Source of the DNA: Nocardia brasiliensis NBRC 14402
GTDB taxonomy: Bacteria > Actinomycetota > Actinomycetes > Mycobacteriales > Mycobacteriaceae
Length of the DNA stretch: 64,000 bases
NCBI RefSeq assembly: GCF_000308475.2
Contig: NZ_BAFT02000054.1
Span: forward strand, 1 to 64,000
Reading direction: 5' to 3'
This document shows positions 33,679 to 41,953 of this stretch, one piece after another. Below the pieces are notes generated by a model that saw only the letters and a program-made list of their open reading frames with translations, was not told the DNA's origin and searched no databases. How positions within the stretch are numbered: position 1 is the stretch's first letter; each line of letters begins with the position of its first letter. Made by a program: the position numbers and the translations under genes.

Positions 33679-34365
33679 TCAGACCAGCTTCACCTGGACG
33701 GCGTGCGCCATCTCGTCGGACAGTTCGAAACCCGCGTGACCCGGCACCGTGATGACGACGGTGCCCGGCTTGTTCTCCACCGTCACGCGGGCATCCGGCA
33801 CCACGCCCGCCTCGCGCAGCTGGCCGATGACCTCGGGATCGGTCTGGATGTGCTCGGCGAGCCGGCGCACGACGACGGCGTGCACCTGGCCGTGCGGCAG
33901 GTCGGTCAGCCGGACCAGGGTCTCCTCGGCGGAGGTCGGCGGCACGATGCCGAGCTCGTCCAGGCCGGGGATCGGGTTGCCGTAGGGGGAGGTGGTCGGG
34001 TGGTTGAGCACCTCGACCAGGCGACGCTCGACGTCCTCGCTCATCACGTGTTCCCAGCGGCAGGCCTCGGCGTGCACGTTCTGCCAGTCCAGGCCGATGA
34101 TGTCGACGAGCAGGCGCTCGGCGAGGCGGTGCTTGCGCATCACGGCGATCGCCATGCTGCGGCCCTTCTCGGTGAGCTCCAGGTGGCGGTCTCCGGCGAC
34201 AAGCAGCAGGCCGTCGCGCTCCATCCGCGCGACGGTCTGGCTCACCGTCGGTCCACTCTGCTCGAGGCGCTCGGCGATCCGGGCGCGCAGGGGCACCACG
34301 CCCTCCTCCTCGAGGTCGTAGATGGTACGGAGATACATCTCCGTGGTGTCGACAAGATCCTTCAC
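33679..34365 (-). CDS. ideR: Iron-dependent repressor IdeR (228 aa)
   Basis: IdeR is the master iron-responsive repressor of the DtxR family. When loaded with Fe2+ it represses siderophore genes and activates iron storage. The metal ligands occur at the same positions as in mycobacterial IdeR: M10, C102, E105 and H106 for one site, H79, E83 and H98 for the other. The N-terminal winged HTH reads ARIAERLEQSGPTVSQTVARMERDGL (in parts), and a C-terminal SH3-like domain closes the protein. The start is a GTG. It is translationally close to galE. No IdeR-box-like sequence was noticed in this window, so its targets lie elsewhere. Confidence 0.97.
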   Translation of the reverse strand: MKDLVDTTEMYLRTIYDLEEEGVVPLRARIAERLEQSGPTVSQTVARMERDGLLLVAGDRHLELTEKGRSMAIAVMRKHRLAERLLVDIIGLDWQNVHAEACRWEHVMSEDVERRLVEVLNHPTTSPYGNPIPGLDELGIVPPTSAEETLVRLTDLPHGQVHAVVVRRLAEHIQTDPEVIGQLREAGVVPDARVTVENKPGTVVITVPGHAGFELSDEMAHAVQVKLV

Positions 34366-34563
34366 CTGTTACCCCTTCGTCGGCACGAATTCTACCTACG
34401 CACAGCGACACGACCGTGCGCCGGATGGTGTCGCGCCGCATCGGACGCGGCATTGCGGAATTCCGGTCGGCGCACGGCGAGCCGCCGTTATCGCACTTGC
34501 TTGTATTTCTACTGCATAGCAACGTTCAACGGGGTCGGTACCTTCCCGCGTAGCGTGGCGACC

Positions 34564-35832
34564 ATGGCCACTGCACCGCGCAGCGAACACCCGGCGCCAC
34601 CCGGCGCAGAGCGCAGCACCGGAACCGTCGTCTGGACCGACCGGTTCCTCGACTACACCTGGACTCCGGAGCATCCGATGAAACCGGCGCGTCTGAAGTT
34701 CACCATGGCGCTCGCCGAAAGTCTCGGATTACTCGACGGTGTCGAACTATTGGCGCCGGCCGCGGCCGAGCGGGCAGACCTGCTGCGCATCCACACCCCG
34801 GCCTATATCGACGCGGTGGAGCACGCCGTGGCGCCCGAAGGCGCCCCGCTCGCGCCGCCGCACGGCCTGGGGTCGCCGGACAATCCGGTGTTCCCCGGCA
34901 TGCATCAGGCGGCGTCGGTGATCGTCGGCGGCACCCTGGCGGCGGCGCGGGCCATCGCGGAGGGGCGCAGCAACCGGGCGGTGAGCATCGGCGGTGGCAT
35001 GCACCACGCGATGGCCGACTCGGCGGCGGGGTTCTGCGTCTACAACGATGCGGCCGTGGCCATCTCCTGGCTGCTCGACCACGGCTTCGATCGCATCGCC
35101 TATCTCGACGTCGATGTGCATCACGGCGACGGGGTGCAGCGCGCGTTCTACGGCGACCCCAGGGTGCTGACCATCTCGTTGCACCAGCATCCGGCGACGC
35201 TGTGGCCGAACACCGGGTGGCCGGAGGAGACCGGGGCCGGTGCCGGAGAAGGTTCCTCGATCAACCTGCCGTTGCTGCCCGGTACCCGAGATGCTCAGTG
35301 GCTGCGCGGTTTCCACGCGGTGGTGCCCGGCGCGGTGGCGGCGTTCCGGCCGCAGATCGTGGTGAGCCAGTGCGGCGTGGACACCCATCGCGAGGATCCG
35401 CTGGCCGATCTCGAGCTCACGGTGGACGGTCAGCGCGCCGCCTTCCGCGCGATGCGTGACCTGGCCGACCACTGCGCCGAAGGGCGCTGGCTCGCGGTCG
35501 GGGGCGGCGGCTACGGACTGGTCCGGGTGGTGCCGCGCGCGTGGACCCATCTGCTGGCCACCGCACTGGACCGGACCATCGCGCCGGACACCGCGATTCC
35601 CCAGGACTGGATCGATCTGGTCCGAGCCGCGGCGCCCCAGGTGGATCCGCCGCGCACCATGGGTGACGGTGGCGACATCGACTACCGCCCGTGGGATGGC
35701 CCCGGCGGTACGGGGGAGACTGGGGACGCGCGCCTCGACCGCGCCCAACGCGCCGTCGATACGGCCGTGCTTGCCACCCGCCGAGCGAGTTTCGGACTGC
35801 TCGGCCTGGATCCGGAGGACCCTCGTGACTGA
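34564..35832 (+). CDS. acuC: AcuC-type deacetylase, histone deacetylase family (422 aa)
   Basis: This zinc-dependent class I-like deacetylase is expected to remove acetyl groups from lysines of metabolic enzymes such as acetyl-CoA synthetase. Signatures are GGGMHHAMADSAAGFCVYND, the metal and catalytic motif LDVDVHHGDGVQRAFY, the STEWFP-like region near LPLLPGTRD, and the late glycine-rich AVGGGGYGLVRV. It overlaps by 8 bp the next gene, a Pat-type acetyltransferase, so writer and eraser are co-translated. The ATG at 34564 is used; GTG 34555 is an alternative. It is divergent from ideR. Confidence 0.93.
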   Translation: MATAPRSEHPAPPGAERSTGTVVWTDRFLDYTWTPEHPMKPARLKFTMALAESLGLLDGVELLAPAAAERADLLRIHTPAYIDAVEHAVAPEGAPLAPPHGLGSPDNPVFPGMHQAASVIVGGTLAAARAIAEGRSNRAVSIGGGMHHAMADSAAGFCVYNDAAVAISWLLDHGFDRIAYLDVDVHHGDGVQRAFYGDPRVLTISLHQHPATLWPNTGWPEETGAGAGEGSSINLPLLPGTRDAQWLRGFHAVVPGAVAAFRPQIVVSQCGVDTHREDPLADLELTVDGQRAAFRAMRDLADHCAEGRWLAVGGGGYGLVRVVPRAWTHLLATALDRTIAPDTAIPQDWIDLVRAAAPQVDPPRTMGDGGDIDYRPWDGPGGTGETGDARLDRAQRAVDTAVLATRRASFGLLGLDPEDPRD

Positions 35833-38575
35833 CCCCGCCGACACACCGGACACCCCGGCGGTCCCGCCTCCGCCCCCGCAGCACTGGTTCGCCGACGTCC
35901 TCGCCTCCGACGGCGGGGTGGTGCGGCTGCGGCCGATCACGCCGGACGACGCGGAGCGATTGCAGGAGTTCCACGGCGCGCTCTCCGATCGCACCCGGTA
36001 TCTGCGATATTTCGGTCCGTACCCGCGGATTTCGCCGAAGGACCTCTACCGCACCACCCACGTCGACTATCACGATCGGGTGGGTTTGGTGCTGGTGCTC
36101 GGCACGGCGATCGTCGCGGTCGGCCGCTATGAGCTGCTCGACCGGGTGGGGCGGCGCGCCGCCGAGGTCGCGTTCGTGGTGGCCGACGAGCATCAGGGAC
36201 GCGGGCTCGGCTCGATCCTGTTGGAGCACTTGGCCGGTGCGGCCGCCGAGAACAAGATCGAGACGTTCGTCGCCGAGGTGCTCGCCGAGAACACCACCAT
36301 GGTGACGGTGTTCCGTGACGCGGGCTACCAGGTCGAGCGCAGCAGGGACGGTTCGGTGCTGCACCTGGAGTTCGCCATCGATCCCACCGAAGCGCTACTG
36401 TCCGTGCGGGATTCGCGCGAGCGTGCCTCGGAGGCCCGCAGCGTCGGCAACCTGCTCACGCCACGTTCGGTCGCGGTGATCGGCGCGACGCCCAGTGCCG
36501 GCCGGGTCGGCGGCGCGGTGCTGCACAACCTGCTGTCCGGGGTGTTCCAGGGGCCGGTGTTCCCGGTGAATCCGAATCGGCGCTCGGTGCGCGGCGTGCG
36601 CGCCTACGCGACGGTGCGGGAGATCCCGGACGAGGTGGATCTCGCGGTAGTCGCGGTGCCGCCCGGCGAGATCGCCTCGGTGCTCGACGACTGCATGGCC
36701 AAGCGGGTCAAGGGACTCGTCGTGCTCACCGCCGGCTTCGACGAGACCGGCGTGGGCGGCGGTACCGCCGAACGCGAATTGGTCGCCGCGGCAAGGGGAC
36801 ACGGCATGCGGGTGGTCGGGCCGAGCGCGCTCGGCATCGCCAACACCGATTCCGCGGTGGCCTTGAACGCGACCCTGGCGCCCGTGCTGCCCGGCCGGGG
36901 AAGGATCGGTTTCTTCTGTCAGTCGGGTCCGCTGGGCGCGGCCATTCTCGGTGAGGCGGCGGCCCGGAACCTGGGCTTGTCGACGTTCGTGTCGGCCGGT
37001 GACCGCGCCGACGTCTCCGGCAACGACCTGTTGCAGTACTGGGACACCGACCCCGATACCGACGTGGTGCTGCTCTATCTGGAGTCGTTCGGTAACCCGC
37101 GCAAGTTCTCCCGGATCGCCCGCCGGGTGGCCAGGACCAAGCCGATCGTCGCGGTGAGCAGCGGCAGGCATGCCGCGCAGCCGGGCGGGGACATGGATCG
37201 CTCGATCGTGCGAGACCTGTTCGCGCAGGCGGGCATCGTGCAGGTCGACTCCATTTCGGAGCTGTTCGACTGCGCCGCGCTGCTGGGGTATCAGCCACTG
37301 CCCGGCGGTTCCCGCTTGGCGGTGGTCGGCAACAGCGCGGCGTTGAACTGGTTGGCGGTCGATGCCGCGCAATCCGAAGGCTTGGCCGTCGGGGATCCGG
37401 TGAACCTGGGCCCGCAAGCGACGCCGGGGTCTTACCTCGACGCTACCGTTGCGGCCTTGCGGTCCGACGAGATCGATTCCGTGCTGGTGGTTTTCGCGCC
37501 GCCGGTGCCAGTGCCGATGGCCGGGTTCGCCGACGCGATCCGGGCGGCGGCCGCCGCCGTGCCCGACGCGGGTAAGCCGATCCTGACGACCTTCATTGCC
37601 GAGCAAGGCATTCCGAACCTGCTCGCCGTGCGCGGGCAGGGTGCGGCCGCGGTCCGCGGCTCGATTCCGAGCTATCCCGACCCGGAGCGGGCCGCGCGCG
37701 CTCTGGCCCGGGTCCGGCGTTACGCGCAATGGCGTAACCGGCCGGTGTCGCCGGTGCAGCGTCCGGATCGCATCGATACCGAGCGGGCGCGTGGGTTGGT
37801 GGCGCAGTGGATGGCCGATGCGGGTGGCCGCAGGCTCACCGACCTGGAAACCGTCGAACTGCTCGACTGCTACGGCATTTCCGTCGTGGAGTTCCGGGAG
37901 GTGCGCAGTGCGGACGAGGCCGTCGCGGCCGCTCAGGAACTCGGCTATCCGGTGGCGGCCAAGGCGACCGGCGAAATGTGGCGGCGGCGGCCGGATCTCA
38001 CCGGTGTGCGGCTGGATCTGTGGACGCCGGAGGCGGTGCGGCAGGGTTACGCCGATCTCGCCGAACTGTGCGGCGATCCGGTGCAGCACATTCAGAAGAT
38101 GGCGACCAAAGGCGTCGGCTGCGTGCTGCGGGTGCAGGATGATCCGTCGTTCGGCTCGGTCATCGAATTCGGCCTGTCCGGCTTGATCATCGAACTCCTC
38201 GGGGACCGGGCCTACCGCGCGCTACCGTTGACCGCCGACGAGGCGACCGCGCTCATCGACGCCCCGCGGGCGGCACCGCTGCTCTCCGGCACGCCGGCCA
38301 GTCCGCGAGTCGACAAGGCCGCGTTGGCCGAACTGGCCCAACGCATCTCGGCCCTGTTCGACGACCTCCCCGAGATGCGCGAACTGGCCTTCGACCCGGT
38401 CCTGGCCTCCACCAACTCCGCCGAAATCCTGTACGCCCGCGGCCGCATCGGTCCCGAACCCAGCCGCTTCGACACCGGCCCCGCCGCCTCGGCTGACTCG
38501 CCGAGCCGCGCCGCAACACCGTGCCCCGCCGCGTCGAGCCGCGCCGCGACACCGCGGGCCTGTCGCGCTGGCTGA
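35825..38575 (+). CDS. GNAT acetyltransferase fused to an acyl-CoA synthetase-like (NDP-forming) region, Pat type (916 aa)
   Basis: This is a protein lysine acetyltransferase of the large Pat family. A GNAT domain comes first (about residues 20-190, with acetyl-CoA loop DEHQGRGLGSILL). A CoA-binding domain (SVAVIGATPSAGRVGG), succinyl-CoA-ligase-like domains and an ATP-grasp-like region (about 680-880) follow. In enterobacterial Pat the GNAT domain is last, so this is the N-terminal-GNAT architecture. The start is a GTG overlapping acuC. The last 30 or so codons (from about 38485) and the stop lie inside a 78-bp tandem repeat, giving an Ala/Ser/Arg/Pro-rich tail not expected in the family. 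Confidence 0.92.
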   Translation: MTDPADTPDTPAVPPPPPQHWFADVLASDGGVVRLRPITPDDAERLQEFHGALSDRTRYLRYFGPYPRISPKDLYRTTHVDYHDRVGLVLVLGTAIVAVGRYELLDRVGRRAAEVAFVVADEHQGRGLGSILLEHLAGAAAENKIETFVAEVLAENTTMVTVFRDAGYQVERSRDGSVLHLEFAIDPTEALLSVRDSRERASEARSVGNLLTPRSVAVIGATPSAGRVGGAVLHNLLSGVFQGPVFPVNPNRRSVRGVRAYATVREIPDEVDLAVVAVPPGEIASVLDDCMAKRVKGLVVLTAGFDETGVGGGTAERELVAAARGHGMRVVGPSALGIANTDSAVALNATLAPVLPGRGRIGFFCQSGPLGAAILGEAAARNLGLSTFVSAGDRADVSGNDLLQYWDTDPDTDVVLLYLESFGNPRKFSRIARRVARTKPIVAVSSGRHAAQPGGDMDRSIVRDLFAQAGIVQVDSISELFDCAALLGYQPLPGGSRLAVVGNSAALNWLAVDAAQSEGLAVGDPVNLGPQATPGSYLDATVAALRSDEIDSVLVVFAPPVPVPMAGFADAIRAAAAAVPDAGKPILTTFIAEQGIPNLLAVRGQGAAAVRGSIPSYPDPERAARALARVRRYAQWRNRPVSPVQRPDRIDTERARGLVAQWMADAGGRRLTDLETVELLDCYGISVVEFREVRSADEAVAAAQELGYPVAAKATGEMWRRRPDLTGVRLDLWTPEAVRQGYADLAELCGDPVQHIQKMATKGVGCVLRVQDDPSFGSVIEFGLSGLIIELLGDRAYRALPLTADEATALIDAPRAAPLLSGTPASPRVDKAALAELAQRISALFDDLPEMRELAFDPVLASTNSAEILYARGRIGPEPSRFDTGPAASADSPSRAATPCPAASSRAATPRACRAG

Positions 38576-38850
38576 CTGGCCGTGCCGCGCTGGGACACCG
38601 GGCCCTTCACGTCGAGCTGCGTTGGGACAGCGCGGGCCCGTCGCGTCGGCTGACTCGCTGAGCCGCACTGGAACACCGTGCCCCGCCGTGGCGAGCTGCG
38701 CGACACCACGGGCCCGTCGCGCTAGCTGATTCGCCGAGCCGCGCTGGAATACGGGCCCCGTCGTGTCGAGCCGCGACACCGCGGGTCCGTCGCGTCGGCT
38801 GACCCGCCGAGCTGCGCTGGGACACTGGGCCCGTCGCGTCGAGCCGTGGG
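38492..38850. repeat. Tandem repeat, period about 78 bp, 4.6 copies
   Basis: Units begin with GCTGACTCGCCGAGC or variants at 38492, 38571, 38649, 38725 and 38798, giving periods of 79, 78, 76 and 73 bp. Each unit contains segments related to GACACCG and GGGCCCGTCGCGTCG twice, so an older half-unit is likely. The array covers the last codons and stop of the Pat-type gene and runs up to the TetR gene. The part after 38575 (286 bp) has no gene. Confidence 0.85.
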
Positions 38851-38861
38851 TAGGTGTCCGG

Positions 38862-39467
38862 TCAGGTTTGCGACGGGCCGCGGTGCCGGACGAGGGGGAG
38901 GAAGACCTCGTCGACGATTTCGATGAGGATGTCGTCGGGGGCGGTGGGGACGCCGCGGGTGACGAACTCGTTGCGCAACAGGACGATTGCGACGGTGGCG
39001 ACACGGGGATGCAGGGCCTCGGGGGCTGCTTCGCCGCGGGCGACCGCGCGGCCCAGGACGGTGAGCCAGAGCGCGGCGGTGGCGTCGCCGGATTGATCAG
39101 GCAACTGGGACAGGAGTTCGGCGGCCCCACCGGCGGCGGCCATGAGGTCGCGGAGGATGCCGCCGAGCGGGGAACTCCAGTGGCGGTTGGCGCCACGCAG
39201 CAGGCTCAGCGCGTCGTCCCGGAGTGAACCGGTGTCGGGAGCCTGCACCGCCGTGGTCAGCTGCCGGTAGGCGGCGATGCCGAGCGCGAGCCGGTTCGGC
39301 CAGCGCCGGTACAAGGCGTTCTTGTTGGTGCCCGCCCGGACCGCGACTTTGTCCATGGTGAGTCCGGCGTATCCGGACTCGAGCAATTCGTCCGCGGCCG
39401 CGCGCAACAGCGCTTCCTCCAGTGCCGCGCCCCGGCGCCGCATCGGCTGCTCCTGCGGCTGCCGCAT
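38862..39467 (-). CDS. TetR family regulator (201 aa)
   Basis: The N-terminal HTH reads ALLRAAADELLESGYAGLT followed by VAVRAGTNKNALYRRWPNR, a normal TetR DNA-binding domain. The C-terminal domain (TDILLRN-like segments and RGEAAPEALHPRVATVAIVLL) resembles the TetR_C group often linked to efflux or degradation genes. It is divergent from the glycosidase-like gene. The intergenic region holds a perfect 14-bp-arm palindrome that is the likely operator. The 78-bp repeat array ends 12 bp after its stop. Confidence 0.92.
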   Translation of the reverse strand: MRQPQEQPMRRRGAALEEALLRAAADELLESGYAGLTMDKVAVRAGTNKNALYRRWPNRLALGIAAYRQLTTAVQAPDTGSLRDDALSLLRGANRHWSSPLGGILRDLMAAAGGAAELLSQLPDQSGDATAALWLTVLGRAVARGEAAPEALHPRVATVAIVLLRNEFVTRGVPTAPDDILIEIVDEVFLPLVRHRGPSQT

Positions 39468-39544
39468 CCCCGTCCTCCCTCAAGCTTCGTGCTTAGACCC
39501 ACTGAATCGTACCCTAAACAACGCACTTGCCTGCCTATCGCATA

Positions 39545-39577
39545 GATGTTTAAGGTACGTGATGTACCTTAAACATC
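39545..39577. promoter_or_regulatory. Perfect palindrome, probable TetR operator
   Basis: GATGTTTAAGGTAC at 39545-39558 and its exact reverse complement at 39564-39577 are separated by GTGAT. A partial copy of one arm (GTACCCTAAACA) starts at about 39509. The site lies 16 bp before the start of the glycosidase-like gene, so a bound repressor would block its transcription. Confidence 0.88.
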
Positions 39578-39592
39578 GAAAGGGTGGTTCCC

Positions 39593-40612
39593 ATGCGGGT
39601 CAAAGGCATCAGCTACGACACCGGATTTCTGCGTGACGGAAAGTTCTCGCGCACACGATTCGATCCGATGATCGTCGAGCGGGAGCTGCGCATCATCCGA
39701 GATGACCTGCACTGCAACGCGGTACGCCTGATCGGCGGCGACGCCGGACGTCTCGAACTCGCCGCGACCATCGCGGCCGAGCTCGGCTTGATCGTGTGGT
39801 TCTCCCCGTATCCGCTGGAATCGTCCGTGGCGGAGATGCTGGCGTTGTTCGCCGACTGCGCCGAACGCGCGGAACGGATCAGGCGCGGCGGTGCCGAGGT
39901 GGTGTTCGTCACCGGCGCCGAATTGAGCCTGATGGCACCGGGTTTCCTGCCCGGCGGCACGGTCGAGGAACGTCTGGCCGCGCTGCTGCGACCGGAAGGT
40001 CGGGCCGAACGGCTGCGCGCGGCCGGCGAGGCGGTCAACGAGGTGCTCGGCAAGGCGGTAGCACTGGTTCGGGAGCGGTTCGAAGGCCCGGTCACCTATG
40101 CGTCGATCCAGTTCGAGCGCATCGATTGGTCGCTGTTCGACATCGTCGCGGTCGATCTCTACCGCTCGGCCGAAGTCGCGGATCGGTTCCAGGACGGTGT
40201 GCGCGCGCTGGTGGAGTACGGAAAACCGGTGGCCATCACCGAATTCGGCTCCGCCACCTACCGTGGCGCTGGTGATCGCGGTGCGCAGGGCTTGGACGTC
40301 GTCGAGTACGACTCGCAAGGCCCGGTCCGCCTGATCGGCGCCTACGAACGCGACGAAGCGGGTCAAGCCGCGTACCTCGGCGAACTACTGGAGATTTTCG
40401 ACACCGAGGGCGTGGCAGCCACTTTCGTCTTCGTCTTCGCCCTGTACGACCACGTGCACCGTCCCGGCGGCGACCCCCGCGACGACCTGGACTTGGCCAG
40501 CTACGGCATCGTCAAGACCTTCGAATCCGGTGGTGGACACACCTATCCGGATATGCCGTGGGAACCGAAAGCCGCATTCGCGACGCTCGCAACGTTTTAC
40601 GCCGCGTCCTGA
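39593..40612 (+). CDS. Glycoside-hydrolase-like TIM-barrel protein (339 aa)
   Basis: The protein reads like a (beta/alpha)8 glycosidase-fold enzyme. Strand ends carry AVRLIGGDAG, IVWFSPYPLE, VVFVTGAELSLM, VTYASIQFERIDW, DIVAVDLYRS and the late AITEFGSATYRGAGD, where the glutamates of AELS and ITEFG would be candidate acid-base and nucleophile residues. Similar actinobacterial proteins are sometimes labelled abortive infection proteins, with no mechanism that I know of. There is no signal peptide, so it acts in the cytoplasm. The ATG at 39593 follows AAGGGTGG. It is controlled by the palindrome upstream and the divergent TetR. Confidence 0.7.
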   Translation: MRVKGISYDTGFLRDGKFSRTRFDPMIVERELRIIRDDLHCNAVRLIGGDAGRLELAATIAAELGLIVWFSPYPLESSVAEMLALFADCAERAERIRRGGAEVVFVTGAELSLMAPGFLPGGTVEERLAALLRPEGRAERLRAAGEAVNEVLGKAVALVRERFEGPVTYASIQFERIDWSLFDIVAVDLYRSAEVADRFQDGVRALVEYGKPVAITEFGSATYRGAGDRGAQGLDVVEYDSQGPVRLIGAYERDEAGQAAYLGELLEIFDTEGVAATFVFVFALYDHVHRPGGDPRDDLDLASYGIVKTFESGGGHTYPDMPWEPKAAFATLATFYAAS

Positions 40613-40792
40613 ACGGATCGGCGGGCCCGCACGGAGTCGAGTTCGCGCCGACCGGCTCGCGCGAACTCCCGGAGGGGGCGGGGATGCGCGGCACCGGCCG
40701 GCGCTGGAGGGTGACCCCGAGGGTCACCTGGTCGGACGACGGTACGCGCCGTCGTCGGGTGCCGAAATCTGTTCGGCACCGGGCATATCGGG

Positions 40793-41761
40793 TCAGCTGG
40801 CGTAGGCACGGAGGCGGTCGGCCCGCTCGCCCTTGCGCAACTTGGACATGACCTCACGCTCGATCTGGCGGACCCGCTCACGGGACAACCCGAACAGCTT
40901 GCCGATCTGGTCGAGGGTGCGCGGCTGGCCGTCGTCGAGTCCGAAGCGCAGGCGGATGACCTGCTGTTCGCGCTCATCGAGGGTGGCCAGGACGCTGCGC
41001 ACGTCGTGGTGCAGCAGTCCGGCGATCACCGCGGACTCGGCCGAGGTGGCCTCGGAGTCTTCGATGAAGTCACCGAGCGGGGCCTCTTCGTCGTTGCCGA
41101 CCGGCATGTCCAGGCTTACCGGGTCGCGGCTGTGGTCGAGCAGATCGGAGATCTTGTCGACCGGAATGCCGGACTCGTTGGCCAGTTCCGCGTCGGTGGC
41201 TTCGCGGCCGAGCTGCTGGTGCAGTTCACGCTTGATCCGGGCCAGCTTGTTCACCTGTTCGACCAGGTGGACGGGCAGCCGGATGGTGCGGCTCTGATCG
41301 GCCATACCGCGGGTGATGGCCTGGCGGATCCACCAGGTGGCGTAGGTGGAGAACTTGAAGCCCTTGGCGTAGTCGAACTTCTCCATGGCGCGGATCAGGC
41401 CCAGGTTGCCTTCCTGGATCAGGTCGAGCAGCGGCATGCCGCGGCCGGTGTAGCGCTTGGCGAGCGAGACCACGAGGCGGAGGTTGGCTTCCAGCAGATG
41501 CGACCGGGCGGCCTGGCCTTCACGAACGATGAGGGCCAGATCGCGCTTGCGGGTGGCCGACAGTCGTTTGCCGGTCTCCAGCAGGTGCTGGGCATAGAGG
41601 CCCGCCTCGATACGCTTGGCCAGCTCGACCTCGTCGGCAGCCGTGAGCAGTGCGGTGCGGCCGATCCCGTTCAGGTACACACGTACCAAGTCGGCTGCGG
41701 GGCTCTGGGCGTCGAGGTCCTGATCGCTGGTGCGCACACGAGTGGTGGCGGGGCTTGTCAT
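40793..41761 (-). CDS. sigB: RNA polymerase sigma factor SigB (322 aa)
   Basis: This group II, principal-like sigma factor is used in stress and stationary phase. Region 1.2 starts at DLVRVYLNGIGRTALLT, region 2 has EGNLGLIRAMEKFDYAKGFKFSTYATWWIRQAI (in parts), region 3 has RLPVHLVEQVNKL and region 4 has LDQIGKLFGLSRERVRQIE. The short N-terminus distinguishes it from SigA. In mycobacteria sigB lies beside ideR; here the pair is split by about 6.4 kb carrying the acuC-pat, TetR and glycosidase-like genes. An ECF-type promoter is visible upstream. Confidence 0.96.
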   Translation of the reverse strand: MTSPATTRVRTSDQDLDAQSPAADLVRVYLNGIGRTALLTAADEVELAKRIEAGLYAQHLLETGKRLSATRKRDLALIVREGQAARSHLLEANLRLVVSLAKRYTGRGMPLLDLIQEGNLGLIRAMEKFDYAKGFKFSTYATWWIRQAITRGMADQSRTIRLPVHLVEQVNKLARIKRELHQQLGREATDAELANESGIPVDKISDLLDHSRDPVSLDMPVGNDEEAPLGDFIEDSEATSAESAVIAGLLHHDVRSVLATLDEREQQVIRLRFGLDDGQPRTLDQIGKLFGLSRERVRQIEREVMSKLRKGERADRLRAYAS

Positions 41762-41796
41762 GACTTGCCTCCTGTCGGTGGTGTCTCACTCCGAAC

Positions 41797-41822
41797 AACG
41801 GACCCGACAGGGAGAAAGTTCC
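41797..41822 (-). promoter_or_regulatory. ECF-type (SigE/SigH-like) promoter of sigB
   Basis: On the minus strand GGAAC (-35 type; plus 41818-41822) is followed after 18 bp by GTT (-10 type; plus 41797-41799), in the sequence GGGGAACTTTCTCCC then CCGTTGTT. This matches the GGAAC-N16-18-GTT pattern used by stress ECF sigma factors for sigB in mycobacteria. The start codon lies about 36 bp further on. Confidence 0.6.
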
Positions 41823-41838
41823 CCGTCTCGGCTGAGAT

Positions 41839-41860
41839 AAACCGCTCTGACGTGCGGTTT
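41839..41860. other. Small hairpin upstream of the sigB promoter
   Basis: AAACCGC, 8-nt loop, GCGGTTT forms a 7-bp stem; on the plus strand it ends in TTTTC. It may be a weak terminator or part of the control region. Confidence 0.35.
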
Positions 41861-41953
41861 TCATCACTCTCGTCTGAGAAGTTCCTGAGAAGCACGCCGT
41901 TGTGGAACTGCCGCTGTCCGATGCCTGCACCGACCTACCCGCGATTGCTGTCT

